In this document: positions 23,801 to 31,539 of the stretch, in pieces | Position numbering within the stretch: position 1 is the first letter of the stretch | Layout: the number at the start of each line of letters is the position of its first letter | NCBI GenBank assembly: GCA_023229685.1 | Contig: JALNYT010000006.1 | Span: forward strand, 127,362-191,361 | Length of the DNA stretch: 64,000 nucleotides | Reading direction: 5' to 3' | Origin: Sulfuritalea sp. | Lineage (GTDB): Bacteria; Pseudomonadota; Gammaproteobacteria; Burkholderiales; Rhodocyclaceae | Position numbers and translations under genes: made by a program | Notes under the pieces: model-generated | The model's input: only the letters and a program-made list of their open reading frames with translations | The model's database searches: none | Told to the model about the DNA's origin: nothing

Positions 23801-26636
23801 GCCCGGCGGAGCCGACGTGAACACGCGGTCGACCAGCGAGACTGCGGGCCTGCTGCTTTCCGGTTACAACATAAGCACCAGTGCGGCGCTTGCGTCGAAC
23901 AGTGTCTACGGAATCTCGGTCAGCGCCCAGCGCGACATCAGCTTCGGCGGCAACGTGAGCACCACCGCCAATGACGGTATCAGTCTTTCCACGAGCGGCG
24001 CCACGGCGCTCGTCAATACTACCGGTGCGGCGGTGGTGACAGCCAAGCAGCTGGGGCTCACCGGCGATCGCGATGTCGGCATCTTCAACCTGCGTACGGA
24101 CACCGGCACGCTGCAGATACTCGGCGCCCGTGCCCTGACCATAGACAACAGCGTCCACAGCGGCATGCTGCTGGCTACCGTGGTCGGCCGGGTCTCGGCG
24201 GCCACCACCGACCCCAGTACCGGAACGGTAATCCCGGCGGTGGACAAACCGGTGGGAGCGATCTCGATCACCACCGGGGGCGACCTGACAACCTTTTCGC
24301 TGAACAACACGGGGGCCAGCAACTACGATCTGAACGGCGATCCCGGCAACTTCTTCGATCCCCACACCACCCGGCCGCTGACCCTGATCGCCAACAACAT
24401 CGTCGAGACTCCGGGAGCATTCACGCTGGATCCAGCCACCCTGGTCACCCTGCGGCCCTATACCGCAGGACGCCCGATCGTGGTGAAGAAACAGCCGGGC
24501 ATAACAACCGACCCCGGAACCACCTACTATTACGGCAGCATCGCGGGCCTGCTTAACCAGTTCCATCCCGACGTTACGTTGGTCATCGGCGGCGCCGGCT
24601 ACTCGGGCGACATTACCATCGGCAACCGGGTCGGCGGCAACTGGCCGAGCAGCGAGCAGTTCAGCCTGGCCAACATGTCGCTGACATTCCAAACCACTGG
24701 CCGCATCTACAACCAGTTCGCCACCGACATCAACACGCCGGCCAACTGGGTCGGTTTCGCCCCTCCTTACTCACCCTTCCCTCCGATCACTTGCACCTTC
24801 GGTCAGGCATGCCTGTCAAAACTGACGTCCAACGAGATCATTTTTCGCGACAGTCTCTCCGGCGGTCGATATGTAAGGATCGCCGGCACCGGCGATGGCA
24901 GCGGCGGCTTCACGCCACCCAGTGGCAGTACCAGTTCGAGCGGTGGTGGCGGCAGCAGCGGTGGCGGCGGCGGCTCCGGTGGCTCCACCAGCGGCGGTTC
25001 CAGTTCCAGCACCGAACCGGCCGGTGACCCGGGCGGCGGCGGCGCGGCGGGCAGTCCCGGCGATACCACGCTCACCGTAGTCGTGGTGACGACGCCCGAC
25101 AGCGGCGGCGGCACAGTGGTCAGCGGCGGCGATCCGATTCCGCCCCCCAGCGCACCGACCGCGCCCCTTGCGCCAACCGACCTCGCTCCCGACGGCGGAT
25201 CGGGCGGCAGTGGCGGTAGCGGCCTGGCCGGGGTCGATGACCGCAGTGGCGGTGGTGGTGGCGGCACATTGGCCGGCGATCCGGGCGGTGGCGGTACCAC
25301 CGGGGAAGGCCTGCCGGGTGACTCCGGGAGCACCTCGGGCACGTCAGGCAGCGGCTTGGCGGGCGATCCCGATACGACGGGAACGTCCGGCACTTCGGGC
25401 GGAACTCTGGCAGGCGATCCAGGTGGCGCCGGCGGAGCCGGCAGCGGTCTGAGCGACGGATCCACGGGCGGCGCTGGCGATGCGGGCGGCGGTCTCGCCG
25501 ACGGATCGACGAGCGGCGCAGGAGGTGCTGGTGGAGATGGAAGCGGGCTGGCCGACGGCTCGGCGGGCGGCGCTGGCGGTGCGGGCGGAGCCGGCAGCGG
25601 TCTCGCCGACGGATCGGCGAGCGGCGCAGGAGGTGCTGGTGGAGATGGAAGCGGGCTGGCCGACGGCTCAGCGGGCGACGCAGGAGGTGCGGGCGGAGCC
25701 GGCAGCGGTCTCGCCGACGGATCGGGAGGAGGCACTGGTGGCAGCACGCTTGCGGCGGCCGGTGATGGCAGTGGCGGCGCCGGCAGCAGTGACGGCGGGA
25801 GTACCGGTGGCAGCGGTAGTGGCCTCGGCGACGATGGCGCCGGAGGCGGCGGTAGCGGCAGCCTGGCCGGCGGTGCCGGTGGTGCCGGCGGCTCCGGAAG
25901 TGGATTGGCAGATGGATCCGATGGCGGTATCGGCGGCGGCACGATTGCGGCCGCGGGTGACGGCAGCGGTGGTGCCGGGACTGGAGCCGGTGGTGCCGGA
26001 GGTGGCAGCGGAACAGGCAGCGGCCTCGACGGTGACGGTGCCGGAACCGGTGGCAGCGACAGTCTGGCCGGTGGTACCGGCGGCGCCGGCGGCGCCGGCA
26101 GTGGATTGGCAGGTGGATCGGCTGGCGGAACGGACGGTAGCGCCATCGCCGCAGCCGGTGATGGCAGCGGTGGCGCCGGTGATGCGGGTGGCATTGCCGG
26201 CGGCGCCGGCGGTAGCGGCAGCGGCCTCGGTGGGGACGAAAGCGGCAGCGGCGGAACCGGTACCGTGCTGGCGGGCGACGTCGCGACGCCGGGCGCCAGC
26301 GGCCTGGCCGGCGCCGGCGACGCCGGGACGGACAGCGGAGCGGGGGTTGGGGACGGTGCGGGTGGCATAGCCGGAGGATTGGCAGGCACCCCTCTGCAAC
26401 TCGTCGGAGGCGGCGCCGGCGATGCCACGGCTGCCGAGCCGACGCGTTTGGCACGGGCCGATATCGCGGGAGGCCGCAGTGAATCGCCGGAGTGCGCGGC
26501 GGACCGCAATCAGGAGATGCGTGCAGCGTCGACCAGTGCTCTGGGCGGCAAGCCCGTGGTAGTGGTTCAGGGTAACGGCGTCAGGTTCTCGGGACACAGT
26601 TGCGGCGCTGGCGGTGGTCAGGGCAAGAGCCGCTGA
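17844..26636 (+). CDS. TpsA filamentous haemagglutinin-type exoprotein, 2930 aa
   Basis: The start GTG 17844 was chosen because GGAGGG (17833-17838) sits five bases upstream; ATG 17829 is an in-frame alternative. An extended signal peptide (about 1-40, ending LPMAHA) is followed by the TPS/Haemagg_act domain: GGTVVGGQAAITQAGAQQQI, DRAIIDWKSFSVGAGNAVNF, and NPRGIFFGRG near residue 122, which corresponds to the NPNGI motif. Residues about 300-2340 are beta-helix repeats with near-identical 95-aa units around 21561-22050. Residues about 2350-2850 form a Gly/Ser/Ala/Asp-rich tail with 36-aa repeats. Two cysteines (2884 and 2920) lie near the end, as in HMW-type adhesins tethered by a C-terminal disulfide. 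It is secreted by the upstream TpsB. Adhesion or aggregation is the likely role. Confidence 0.93.
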   Translation: MKAHRTDGREVAKAVAAAWPRPLNAALLALLGAALPMAHAQLPTGGTVVGGQAAITQAGAQQQIRQTTDRAIIDWKSFSVGAGNAVNFIQPGSGSIALNRVVGSDPSSILGRVSANGQIFLVNPRGIFFGRGAVLDTAGLLATTLNIRNEDFLGGNYRFTRDASSVAGAEVANQGVLRARDGGYVLLAGDRVSNQTGGVIEARLGTVALAAGGAVTLDIQGDRLLNFTIDAATADSLGGASNLGRIVADGGRVVLSAMASRQAAGAVVNNGGAIRAAGIEERDGEIILTAGGGEVQVSGSLDVGGPRGGRIQVSGERIGLLAGASLDASGQTAGGTILVGGNAHGTSAGAPNATATYFDRDASIRADAAKVGAGGTVVLWADDTTRAYGSISARGGAEGGNGGFVEVSGKRNLSFDGQVNTTAPKGHAGSLLLDPATITITDVNLAPGSVDDVQLDAATPPVGQVLAADGGAVGFFISRGKLESLNATTNITLEATGQITINDMALNLINLQTGSGNSFALRSTTSGGIGFNDANDEIRTAGGSISLRAEGTGTITNLGKLSSNNGNISVYSADGGLTIGKAINAGSGVVTLQADEATAANQPLAINAAVTGSTVKLLAADNVTQLAAGVITAGDLVVRYAAGSSADSVDLAQADNQVSRLAAAVTGTATTAGNSFAFKNAAATALQVTTVDGTAGINSKGGDITLRSDALDIVQALDASAVAAAKVILTTSAAARPINLGSEVSNTLSLTQSELSLIKTGATGLLRIGDTAGNTGGITLAANISSTANWSTLSLKTGGTLAQTGGALTVPNLAVDAGSGYSLNNNATAAGTVALKGSGAISYTYGSGSLADLTVTAIDGVAGATSGGGNISLTGIHSLNLNDNVNAGAGTITLTAAGAGVAQASGALTGSGLKLVGSGSFNLGQTGNAVGTLAAAVSGGITYTDAGLLTVGTVGGTSGIASGGATVSLTADRMAINQNIITGGGGVTLKPLTLTQKMDIGSASDATAGTLELSSAEIARLISGGGPLNFGDAAVNGLITVSAPITATAPIGLSNGTGGISFTGTGTLTTTGGGVTIQSSGIVSDGGGARGIAASGLLTVTAQGGIALTGSGNSVSTVALTNTGGGAVSFVDNNGSLAVNALSQTGAGAISVSNTAGSLSLGAVATDTSGNDLTLAAGGLLSLGKNITATGKTISLSAGSVSQTAGALSAATLTVTSGGAVTLNQAGNNVDTVSIGAGGAVAYRDADGITVGGSGISSGGSNGNVTLTTGGPMTLNQGVNAGTGTINLAVAGGINQTAGALTASTLTVTSSGAGAVTLNQATNNVGTVSITAAGAVAYRDADAVTVGGSGVSSGSSNGDVSLTTGGLMTLTQGVNAGTGTVTLNSGGGADQTAGGITASKLLILGNGPFSLTNGVSGVGSTTNTNNVGTLAGNFTGDLSYVDNSALTIGTVGATNGLTSTTGGTIDVTTTSGSLTISQPVNATAAGDVSLVAAGSMAVNANVTGNQVRLNAGGTMSQALAGSFVSGTTFLFGASNNADAAIWNRSGGATLAELVRYFDGSFDLVNGLNEDLTATKLIIYGLDGAVGFKLAAGRKITASNLLLGGAGSFYLDNASNDIQNLAVFRPWGSNAGWSVAYRDADNFDLGTVSWNQKLTHLAGATTWTWSGTKTVSGLLNNGYWPSYGFGGSGGTVRLTADTGTVGLKQNLQTGGLVALTSPGGLTEQGGVTITGGDLKVVTNASVVLGNSNSVTGFAAQATNASQVLLLSSSGVTIGDVDGISGVSLAGPGDATVDIRSSSGALTVSRPVNVTTAGAVVPNAAPAHINLRSFGDLTVQSNVSARGGSAGTGTGAEVNLRSDVGGVFQTAGSIAATDDGPSTAVALAPHSAKVTIRAGANYGDAGSNIMNCVWAYGGNCGQVSLVGASATSDRGSAIVDILAPYYLSTAGAITATGQTAPRISFTGDIQDSSKNLVSSASLSIGGAVTVSQPGGADVNTRSTSETAGLLLSGYNISTSAALASNSVYGISVSAQRDISFGGNVSTTANDGISLSTSGATALVNTTGAAVVTAKQLGLTGDRDVGIFNLRTDTGTLQILGARALTIDNSVHSGMLLATVVGRVSAATTDPSTGTVIPAVDKPVGAISITTGGDLTTFSLNNTGASNYDLNGDPGNFFDPHTTRPLTLIANNIVETPGAFTLDPATLVTLRPYTAGRPIVVKKQPGITTDPGTTYYYGSIAGLLNQFHPDVTLVIGGAGYSGDITIGNRVGGNWPSSEQFSLANMSLTFQTTGRIYNQFATDINTPANWVGFAPPYSPFPPITCTFGQACLSKLTSNEIIFRDSLSGGRYVRIAGTGDGSGGFTPPSGSTSSSGGGGSSGGGGGSGGSTSGGSSSSTEPAGDPGGGGAAGSPGDTTLTVVVVTTPDSGGGTVVSGGDPIPPPSAPTAPLAPTDLAPDGGSGGSGGSGLAGVDDRSGGGGGGTLAGDPGGGGTTGEGLPGDSGSTSGTSGSGLAGDPDTTGTSGTSGGTLAGDPGGAGGAGSGLSDGSTGGAGDAGGGLADGSTSGAGGAGGDGSGLADGSAGGAGGAGGAGSGLADGSASGAGGAGGDGSGLADGSAGDAGGAGGAGSGLADGSGGGTGGSTLAAAGDGSGGAGSSDGGSTGGSGSGLGDDGAGGGGSGSLAGGAGGAGGSGSGLADGSDGGIGGGTIAAAGDGSGGAGTGAGGAGGGSGTGSGLDGDGAGTGGSDSLAGGTGGAGGAGSGLAGGSAGGTDGSAIAAAGDGSGGAGDAGGIAGGAGGSGSGLGGDESGSGGTGTVLAGDVATPGASGLAGAGDAGTDSGAGVGDGAGGIAGGLAGTPLQLVGGGAGDATAAEPTRLARADIAGGRSESPECAADRNQEMRAASTSALGGKPVVVVQGNGVRFSGHSCGAGGGQGKSR
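21561..22050 (+). repeat. 285-bp near-identical internal repeats in TpsA
   Basis: The segment starting GCGGTCGCCT at 21561 recurs at 21846, a 285-base (95-codon) period. Each unit encodes VAYRDAD, then VTVGGSG, SSG and GVNAGTG elements. Diverged copies lie on both sides. This is typical of a beta-helical shaft built by in-frame duplication. Confidence 0.75.
25491..25725 (+). repeat. 108-bp tandem repeats in the TpsA Gly-rich tail
   Basis: Copies begin with GGTCTCGCCGACGGATCG at 25491, 25599 and 25707 (the third is partial). Each 108-base unit encodes 36 residues made of two 18-residue sub-units (GLADGSxxGAGGAGGxGS). More degenerate versions continue to about 26260. Near identity between copies suggests recent expansion and possible length variation. 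Confidence 0.85.
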
Positions 26637-26682
26637 GCCAAGGAACGAGAGCGATTCATGTCACCATCGAGGCAGGGTTGTG

Positions 26683-26758
26683 GTTCTAAACTTCAATTGA
26701 TAACATGACGGTATATTTTAGTTCTAAACTTCAATCTTCACCATGATGGCATGTTTTA
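26683..26758 (+). repeat. Imperfect 38-bp tandem repeat upstream of the pilin gene
   Basis: The units 26683-26720 and 26721-26758 both begin GTTCTAAACTTCAAT and both contain CATGAYGGYATRTTTTA at the end. The 38-base period places both copies on about the same helix face within four turns. It lies 74 bases before the pilin ATG, so it may be a regulator-binding array. Confidence 0.7.
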
Positions 26759-26831
26759 TTCAGGCGGTTGTTCGTGTTTTGCAGGACTCCCTCAATTCCG
26801 GGGGCGTTTTTCAACCAAGGAGATTTCAACC

Positions 26832-27098
26832 ATGACCAAACTTCAATCCAGGCTTACCCAACGTGGGCAGGGCATGACGGAATACATCATCATCGTCGCC
26901 CTGATCGCAGTCGCCGCCATCGGGGTGTATTCCTACTTCGGCCAGACCATCAAAGGCCAGACCGCCGGCATGGCCGCCGAAATGGCCGGCAAGACGGCCG
27001 CGACCGGTCAAGCCACAGCCGCTGGCGCGGCGAGCAAGGCCGAGTCGAGTGCCGCCAAGACCTCCAACCTGGGTACCTACGGCAACGAGCAGAAGTAA
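26832..27098 (+). CDS. Flp-type pilin of the Tad-like system
   Basis: An 88-aa protein starting at ATG 26832, with AAGGAGA (26817-26823) upstream. The N-terminus QRGQGMTEYIIIVALIAVAA fits a class III prepilin. Cleavage after Gly12 leaves Glu at +5 and Tyr at +6 (G/xxxxEY), followed by a hydrophobic helix. The rest is Ala/Gly/Thr-rich (about 40-80) and ends in a Lys/Asn tail. It is the first gene of the Tad-like locus and has a strong ribosome binding site, as expected for the major, highly expressed subunit. Processing would need a prepilin peptidase, which is not in this window. Confidence 0.8.
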   Translation: MTKLQSRLTQRGQGMTEYIIIVALIAVAAIGVYSYFGQTIKGQTAGMAAEMAGKTAATGQATAAGAASKAESSAAKTSNLGTYGNEQK

Positions 27099-27122
27099 GC
27101 CGCGGGGCTTTTCGCGAAGCTA

Positions 27123-28706
27123 ATGAAACCCGCCTCCATCCTGGCCGCATCGCCGTCTCGGCAGCGCGGCCAGGCCATGGTTTTTGTTTCGGTGACCACT
27201 GTCGTGGTGCTGCTGGCTTTGCTCGTCATGTACAGTTCAGGGCGACTCACCACACAGCGCATGAAGTTGCAGAACACCGCCGATGCCGTCGCTTACAGCA
27301 CGGCGTTGACGCAAGCCCGTGACCTGAATTTCACCGCCTACATGAACCGGGCCATGATTGCCAACCAGGTTGCGGTGGCCCAGATCGTCAGCATGACCGG
27401 GTGGGCCAGGGGATTCGACGATACGTACAACGGCTCCTTCTCGTCGATCGCCACCACGCTGGCCAACCTGTCGACCCTGAGCGCACTGTGGACGGTGCCG
27501 GCCGACATCTACAAGTCGATCGGCAGTGGACTCAAGAGCGTGTTTGACTCGGTTGGACCGATCCTGGTCAAGGTGCTCGACGTGGTTATCGACGCCCTCC
27601 GCTTCTCGTCGCTGGGCTATCACTACGGCATGGCGGTGACCATGCCGCAAACCATCGCCGAAGTCATGGAAGCCAACGATCCAAACGCCTCGCTGACGCC
27701 GCTGGGCATCCTCGGCGCGGCCGCCGGCGTGGTGCAGCACCTGACGTTCGCCAAGAGTTATGACCCGGCTGCCAACACGGACGGCGACAAACGCTTCGGC
27801 AATGTTGTCGACGCCTCGAGCGACCTCTTTTACAAGAACCGCACGCTGCCGTTGACCTTCTGGCCGACACCGATGCTGATTGATCCGATCCGCCTGTTCA
27901 CCCCCGGCGTCGGCCCCCTGCTGATGTTCAACTTCCACAGCGGCGGTTCCATCAACCGCACCGCGAGCGGCAACAGCAGCCAGAACCTGAAGTCCTGGGG
28001 CAGCATCGATGCCACCGGCACCTTTGTCATCTTCTGCATCACCATCTCGATCTTCGGCATTCCGATCCCGATTCCGTTTCCACTGCCGCCGTTGCCCGCC
28101 GGCGCGGGTGCGGCCGGTGCCGGCACCTACGGCAGCGATCTGCTGATGCCAGGCAGCTATCTGGGACACCGCAACAGCGACAACAACGGCGTTGATTCTG
28201 CTGCGGCGGTCGACTTCGGCGGCGCCTACATCAACCCCTACACGGTAATCCCCTACTTCATCAAGGCCGGAGAAGGGCCGGGGACCAATATGGACAGCCG
28301 CGCCGGGCTCCGTCCCTACCTTGACGTCAAGGGCAATGCCACCAATTCCACCAGCAATGCGGCGAATAAGAACACCAGCAACAACAACCAGAACACCAAG
28401 GCGCCGGCCTTCCTGATCGAGGTGCAACGCGACTCCAATTCGCTATCGACCGCGAACTCGTCCACCTTCCACATCGGCGGCGGCACCGGGGGCCAACTCA
28501 CTCTGGACGACGAGGCGGTAGGCGGCAAGGTACGGGCCATGTCGAAGGCGGAAGCTTATTTCTACCGGCCCACCGACCTCTTCGCCCGCGGCGACGGCAA
28601 GACCGAATACGGCAGCCTTTACAGCCCCTACTGGCAGGCCCACCTGCTGCCAAACAACCTGCTGGAGCAGGCTGGCTCGATCATTGCGCCCAACATACTG
28701 CCATGA
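27123..28706 (+). CDS. TadG-like pilus assembly protein
   Basis: A 527-aa protein. The N-terminus has SRQRGQAMVFVSV followed by a hydrophobic helix (TTVVVLLALLVMYSSGRL) and the motif TTQRMKLQNTADAVAYSTAL, typical of the TadE/TadG N-terminal region (RxxLQNAADAAAxAAA-like). The remainder is a large periplasmic portion with Asn/Gly-rich stretches and a second hydrophobic stretch (about 300-325, FVIFCITISIFGIPIPIPFP). Glu+5 of the pilin motif is absent (Val), so it may be anchored rather than cleaved. The stop overlaps the next gene as ATGA. It is likely a minor pseudopilin or assembly factor. Confidence 0.75.
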   Translation: MKPASILAASPSRQRGQAMVFVSVTTVVVLLALLVMYSSGRLTTQRMKLQNTADAVAYSTALTQARDLNFTAYMNRAMIANQVAVAQIVSMTGWARGFDDTYNGSFSSIATTLANLSTLSALWTVPADIYKSIGSGLKSVFDSVGPILVKVLDVVIDALRFSSLGYHYGMAVTMPQTIAEVMEANDPNASLTPLGILGAAAGVVQHLTFAKSYDPAANTDGDKRFGNVVDASSDLFYKNRTLPLTFWPTPMLIDPIRLFTPGVGPLLMFNFHSGGSINRTASGNSSQNLKSWGSIDATGTFVIFCITISIFGIPIPIPFPLPPLPAGAGAAGAGTYGSDLLMPGSYLGHRNSDNNGVDSAAAVDFGGAYINPYTVIPYFIKAGEGPGTNMDSRAGLRPYLDVKGNATNSTSNAANKNTSNNNQNTKAPAFLIEVQRDSNSLSTANSSTFHIGGGTGGQLTLDDEAVGGKVRAMSKAEAYFYRPTDLFARGDGKTEYGSLYSPYWQAHLLPNNLLEQAGSIIAPNILP

Positions 28707-29530
28707 CGAACGCGACGAGAAGCCGCCAGCGCGGCCAGGCCATGAGCGAGTTCGTGATCACGGGGGTGCTGTTCCTGATCCCCGTGTTCCTCCTGGTTCC
28801 GGTATTCGGCAAATACATTGACATGAAGAGCCAGGCAGTGCTGGGCGCCCGTTACGCGGCGTGGGAACGTACCGTGTGGTACGGCGGCACGAGCGCCAGC
28901 GTCGATTGGCCGGGAGCGGCGAAGAGCGCCGACGAGATCGGCAACGAAGTGCGGCAGAGGGTCTTTTCCGAAGGGGCGGGAATCGCGTCCAGCGACAAAA
29001 GTGCCGGCAGTTTCGGCGGCAGCGGCGTCAAGACCGGTTGGTACAACCGCGACGGCTCCTCGATGCTGGCTGACTACAATGCGGTGGCACAGAGCACGGA
29101 AAACCGCGACACTCCGGGTATCGCCAATGACGTGCTGAACCTGCTGGTCACAGTGGCAGATGCGATCGGCCCCTTCAATCTGGAGATGAAAGGTCTGGAG
29201 GTGGCAGACGTCTCGGTCACGGCCAGTACCTTGCCGATCGGCATGTCGCTGAGCGGCGATGCCACGCAGTCGTTCAATCCCGGGCCGCTGACCTTCTCCG
29301 ACCGCAGCGCGGTGCTGAGCAACACATGGGCGGCCAATGGGGCCAGCCACGTCAAGAGCCAGACCCAGGGGCTGACGCCGACCAGCATCTTCCAGAACCC
29401 GGTGGTCAAGGTGATCTGGGATGTGGCGCGCATTACATTGGGCGTGATCGCGGCACCGGAATTGCTGTTTCTCGAGATCGGCAAGGTGGAGCCCGACGTA
29501 GTGCCGCCGGACCGTCTAGTCACGCCATGA
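28703..29530 (+). CDS. TadE-like pseudopilin
   Basis: A 275-aa protein. The N-terminus RQRGQAMSEFVITGVLFLIP has Gly11, with Glu at +5 and Phe at +6, and a hydrophobic helix to about residue 34. DMKSQAVLGARYAAWERTVW follows, which is typical of TadE family proteins. The rest is probably periplasmic. It is coupled to the genes on either side by four-base ATGA overlaps. It likely acts as a minor pseudopilin of the Tad-like apparatus. Confidence 0.75.
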   Translation: MTNATRSRQRGQAMSEFVITGVLFLIPVFLLVPVFGKYIDMKSQAVLGARYAAWERTVWYGGTSASVDWPGAAKSADEIGNEVRQRVFSEGAGIASSDKSAGSFGGSGVKTGWYNRDGSSMLADYNAVAQSTENRDTPGIANDVLNLLVTVADAIGPFNLEMKGLEVADVSVTASTLPIGMSLSGDATQSFNPGPLTFSDRSAVLSNTWAANGASHVKSQTQGLTPTSIFQNPVVKVIWDVARITLGVIAAPELLFLEIGKVEPDVVPPDRLVTP

Positions 29531-30219
29531 CAATGCCACGCCGCTTCCTGCTCGCCGGGCTGCTGCTGGCAGTGCTGCCGCCTCAGGCCAGCGCCGGAAT
29601 CGGCTGCGACCCTCTGGGCTACCCGGAAGGTGCGCAGGTCGTGGTGGTCGCCGACAACCTGCTGTTCAACGGCGTGCCGATGGCAAACTGGGAACTGCGC
29701 TGGCGCGAATCGCCCGAACGGCTGCGGGCCTTCTATCGCAGCGGCTGGGAAGCGCGCGGTGACAGGGTGGTTGAAACCGAGTTCGGCGGCTGGAAGACCG
29801 TCGCCACGCGCGACGGCGAATGCTTCTATACCGTGCAAACGAAGGCTGCGGCAGGAGGCACCTATGCCCTGATCGGCGTGACGCGGCCGCCGGCGAACGC
29901 CGTCCAAGCGCAGCCAGGCGCAGGCTTCCCGATGCTTTCCGGCAGCAAGGTGGTTAATGACCTGCAGCACAAGGACAAAATCCGCAATGCGCGCACCCTG
30001 CTGCTGGCCAACAGCTTTTCGATCGACGCCAACGCATCCTTCTATCGCAATGCGATGTCCGGCCAAGGCTGGGCGCCGACCTTCGACCGGGCAGTGCGCA
30101 CCGAGCGAGGCGAGTCGCATGTACTGATATGGAAACGCGGTGCGGAAGAAGCCAGCATGACCATAGGCAATGGACTGCTGGGGTCCTCGGTTGCCGTTAA
30201 CTTCGTCGATCGTCCGTGA
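29527..30219 (+). CDS. Periplasmic protein of the Tad-like locus, unknown family
   Basis: A 230-aa protein with a Sec signal peptide (FLLAGLLLAVLPPQASAG, cleavage near residue 22). The mature part has CDPLGYPEGAQVVVVADNLL, WRESPERLRAFYRSGWEARG and ETEFGGWKTVATRDGECFYT, with a single pair of Cys in the first 100 residues. It overlaps the TadE-like stop (ATGA). I recognise no domain. Position suggests a soluble accessory factor for pilus assembly. ATG 29533 is an alternative start. Confidence 0.7.
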   Translation: MTMPRRFLLAGLLLAVLPPQASAGIGCDPLGYPEGAQVVVVADNLLFNGVPMANWELRWRESPERLRAFYRSGWEARGDRVVETEFGGWKTVATRDGECFYTVQTKAAAGGTYALIGVTRPPANAVQAQPGAGFPMLSGSKVVNDLQHKDKIRNARTLLLANSFSIDANASFYRNAMSGQGWAPTFDRAVRTERGESHVLIWKRGAEEASMTIGNGLLGSSVAVNFVDRP

Positions 30220-30284
30220 TCTCTCAGGCCCTCATCGAACCCACAACGCATAATTCCGCCAACCCACGAACCGGTACCCTCATC

Positions 30285-30491
30285 ATGTTCCAATCCATCC
30301 GCCGGACATTTCCGGCAAGACTGCGCGGCCAGTCTACTGTCGAATACATAGTCGTCACTGCATTCGGCATCCTGATCCTGATCGAGGGCGGAAATTCCGC
30401 GCCGGTGGTCGAGGTGGCGACAGCACTGAAGAATGCCTACAAAGGATTCGCCTACGCGATCTCCTATTCCACGACCCTGATGGCGCTCTAG
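30285..30491 (+). CDS. Second small pilin-like protein
   Basis: A 68-aa protein. RLRGQSTVEYIVVTAFGILI gives Gly15 as the cleavage residue, with Glu at +5 and Tyr at +6, followed by a hydrophobic helix. A short tail (EVATALKNAYKGFAYAISYS) is typical of minor Flp-type pilins. ATG 30285 was chosen because it puts the leader at normal length; GTG 30216 overlaps the previous stop but gives an unusually long leader. It precedes CpaB by nine bases. It may be a minor or alternative pilin. Confidence 0.75.
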   Translation: MFQSIRRTFPARLRGQSTVEYIVVTAFGILILIEGGNSAPVVEVATALKNAYKGFAYAISYSTTLMAL

Positions 30492-30500
30492 GAGAACCCC

Positions 30501-31511
30501 ATGGCCCTGCGTTTGCCCCGACTACGCATCAACCGTCTTTGGCTGCTAATTGGCGCTGCCGTGATCCTCGGCGTGCTGGCAGCCTTTCTGTCAGTGAGCT
30601 ACCTGAAAGGCCGCGAGCAGCGTTTGGCCGCGGACTTGGCGCAAAAGGCCAAGGGCGGCCCGACCATGGCCGTGGTGGTGCCGACCCGCGAGTTGCCCAA
30701 AGGCACTCCGATCGAGCAAAAACTAGTAGCCGCACGGGAAGTGCCGCTGGATCTGCTCTATGACGATTCGATACCGGCCGAGGCCTTCGACAAGGTGGCC
30801 GGCAAGCGCCTGCTTAAAGCCCTTTTGCCGGGTCGTCCGCTGCGCTATTCAGACGTCCAGGACGACCGGGCAAAGGACCTGGCGACGGCATTGGCGCCGG
30901 GCCTGCGCGCGCTGACCTTCGATATCGACGAAACCAACTCGTTCGCCCAGATGCTGAAACCAGGAAATTACGTCGACCTCTACCTGATCGCCCAGGACCC
31001 GGCGGCGCCCTCCGCCGGACAGGAGATCCGCGCCCTGCTGCCTAAAGTAAAGGTCCTGGCTACCGGCCAGAACCTCTCCGGGGCGGTGACGCAGGAAGCG
31101 GCGGCGAACCAGGGCCGTCCGGCCAGCGGCTACACCAATATCACGGTGGAGGTGATGCCCGCGCAAGCGGCGCGCATCGCGCTGGCGCAACAGGTGGGCC
31201 GCATCCGCGCCGTGCTGCGCAACCCCGAGGATGACCAGGAACCAGGCTTCGGCCGTCTGGCGGCAGCTGCACTGTTCCGCGACGGCAACCAACCGTCGGT
31301 CGAATACTTCATTGGCGGCAAGGGCGGCAGCGGTACCGCCGCGCCGATCAGCATCAACATGCCCAACCTGAACATCCCGGGCCTGAGCGCGCCAGCCGGT
31401 CAGGGCAATGCACCGGCCGCCAGCTATTCACCGGGCCAGTCAGCGGCTTTCGCCGGCCAGCCCGCAGCGATCGGCGCCAGCATCCCATCGGTGCCTACCG
31501 GCGCCCGTTGA
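30501..31511 (+). CDS. cpaB: Flp pilus assembly protein CpaB/RcpC
   Basis: A 336-aa protein with TAGGAGAA just upstream of ATG 30501. An N-terminal membrane anchor (about 12-33, LWLLIGAAVILGVLAAFLSV) is followed by a SAF domain (about 50-115: MAVVVPTRELPKGTPIEQKL and AGKRLLKALLPGRPLRYSDV) and the CpaB C-terminal region (ALTFDIDETNSFAQMLKPGN, VDLYLIAQDP). The last 60 residues are Gly/Pro/Ala-rich. CpaB is a periplasmic partner of the secretin in Tad systems. The secretin gene follows directly, and order and length fit the family. Confidence 0.88.
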   Translation: MALRLPRLRINRLWLLIGAAVILGVLAAFLSVSYLKGREQRLAADLAQKAKGGPTMAVVVPTRELPKGTPIEQKLVAAREVPLDLLYDDSIPAEAFDKVAGKRLLKALLPGRPLRYSDVQDDRAKDLATALAPGLRALTFDIDETNSFAQMLKPGNYVDLYLIAQDPAAPSAGQEIRALLPKVKVLATGQNLSGAVTQEAAANQGRPASGYTNITVEVMPAQAARIALAQQVGRIRAVLRNPEDDQEPGFGRLAAAALFRDGNQPSVEYFIGGKGGSGTAAPISINMPNLNIPGLSAPAGQGNAPAASYSPGQSAAFAGQPAAIGASIPSVPTGAR

Positions 31512-31539
31512 ACCAGACACGTTGAGACAGGTAGATACC

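Noticed and set aside
25441..26260. CRISPR-like regular repeats
   Set aside because: The repeats are in-frame protein repeats of 54 or 108 bases with no unique spacers and no cas genes.
24803..26509. Long Pro-rich frames on the minus strand opposite the TpsA tail
   Set aside because: They mirror the Gly-rich coding repeat (GGN read as NCC, Pro) and have no ribosome binding site or recognisable domain.
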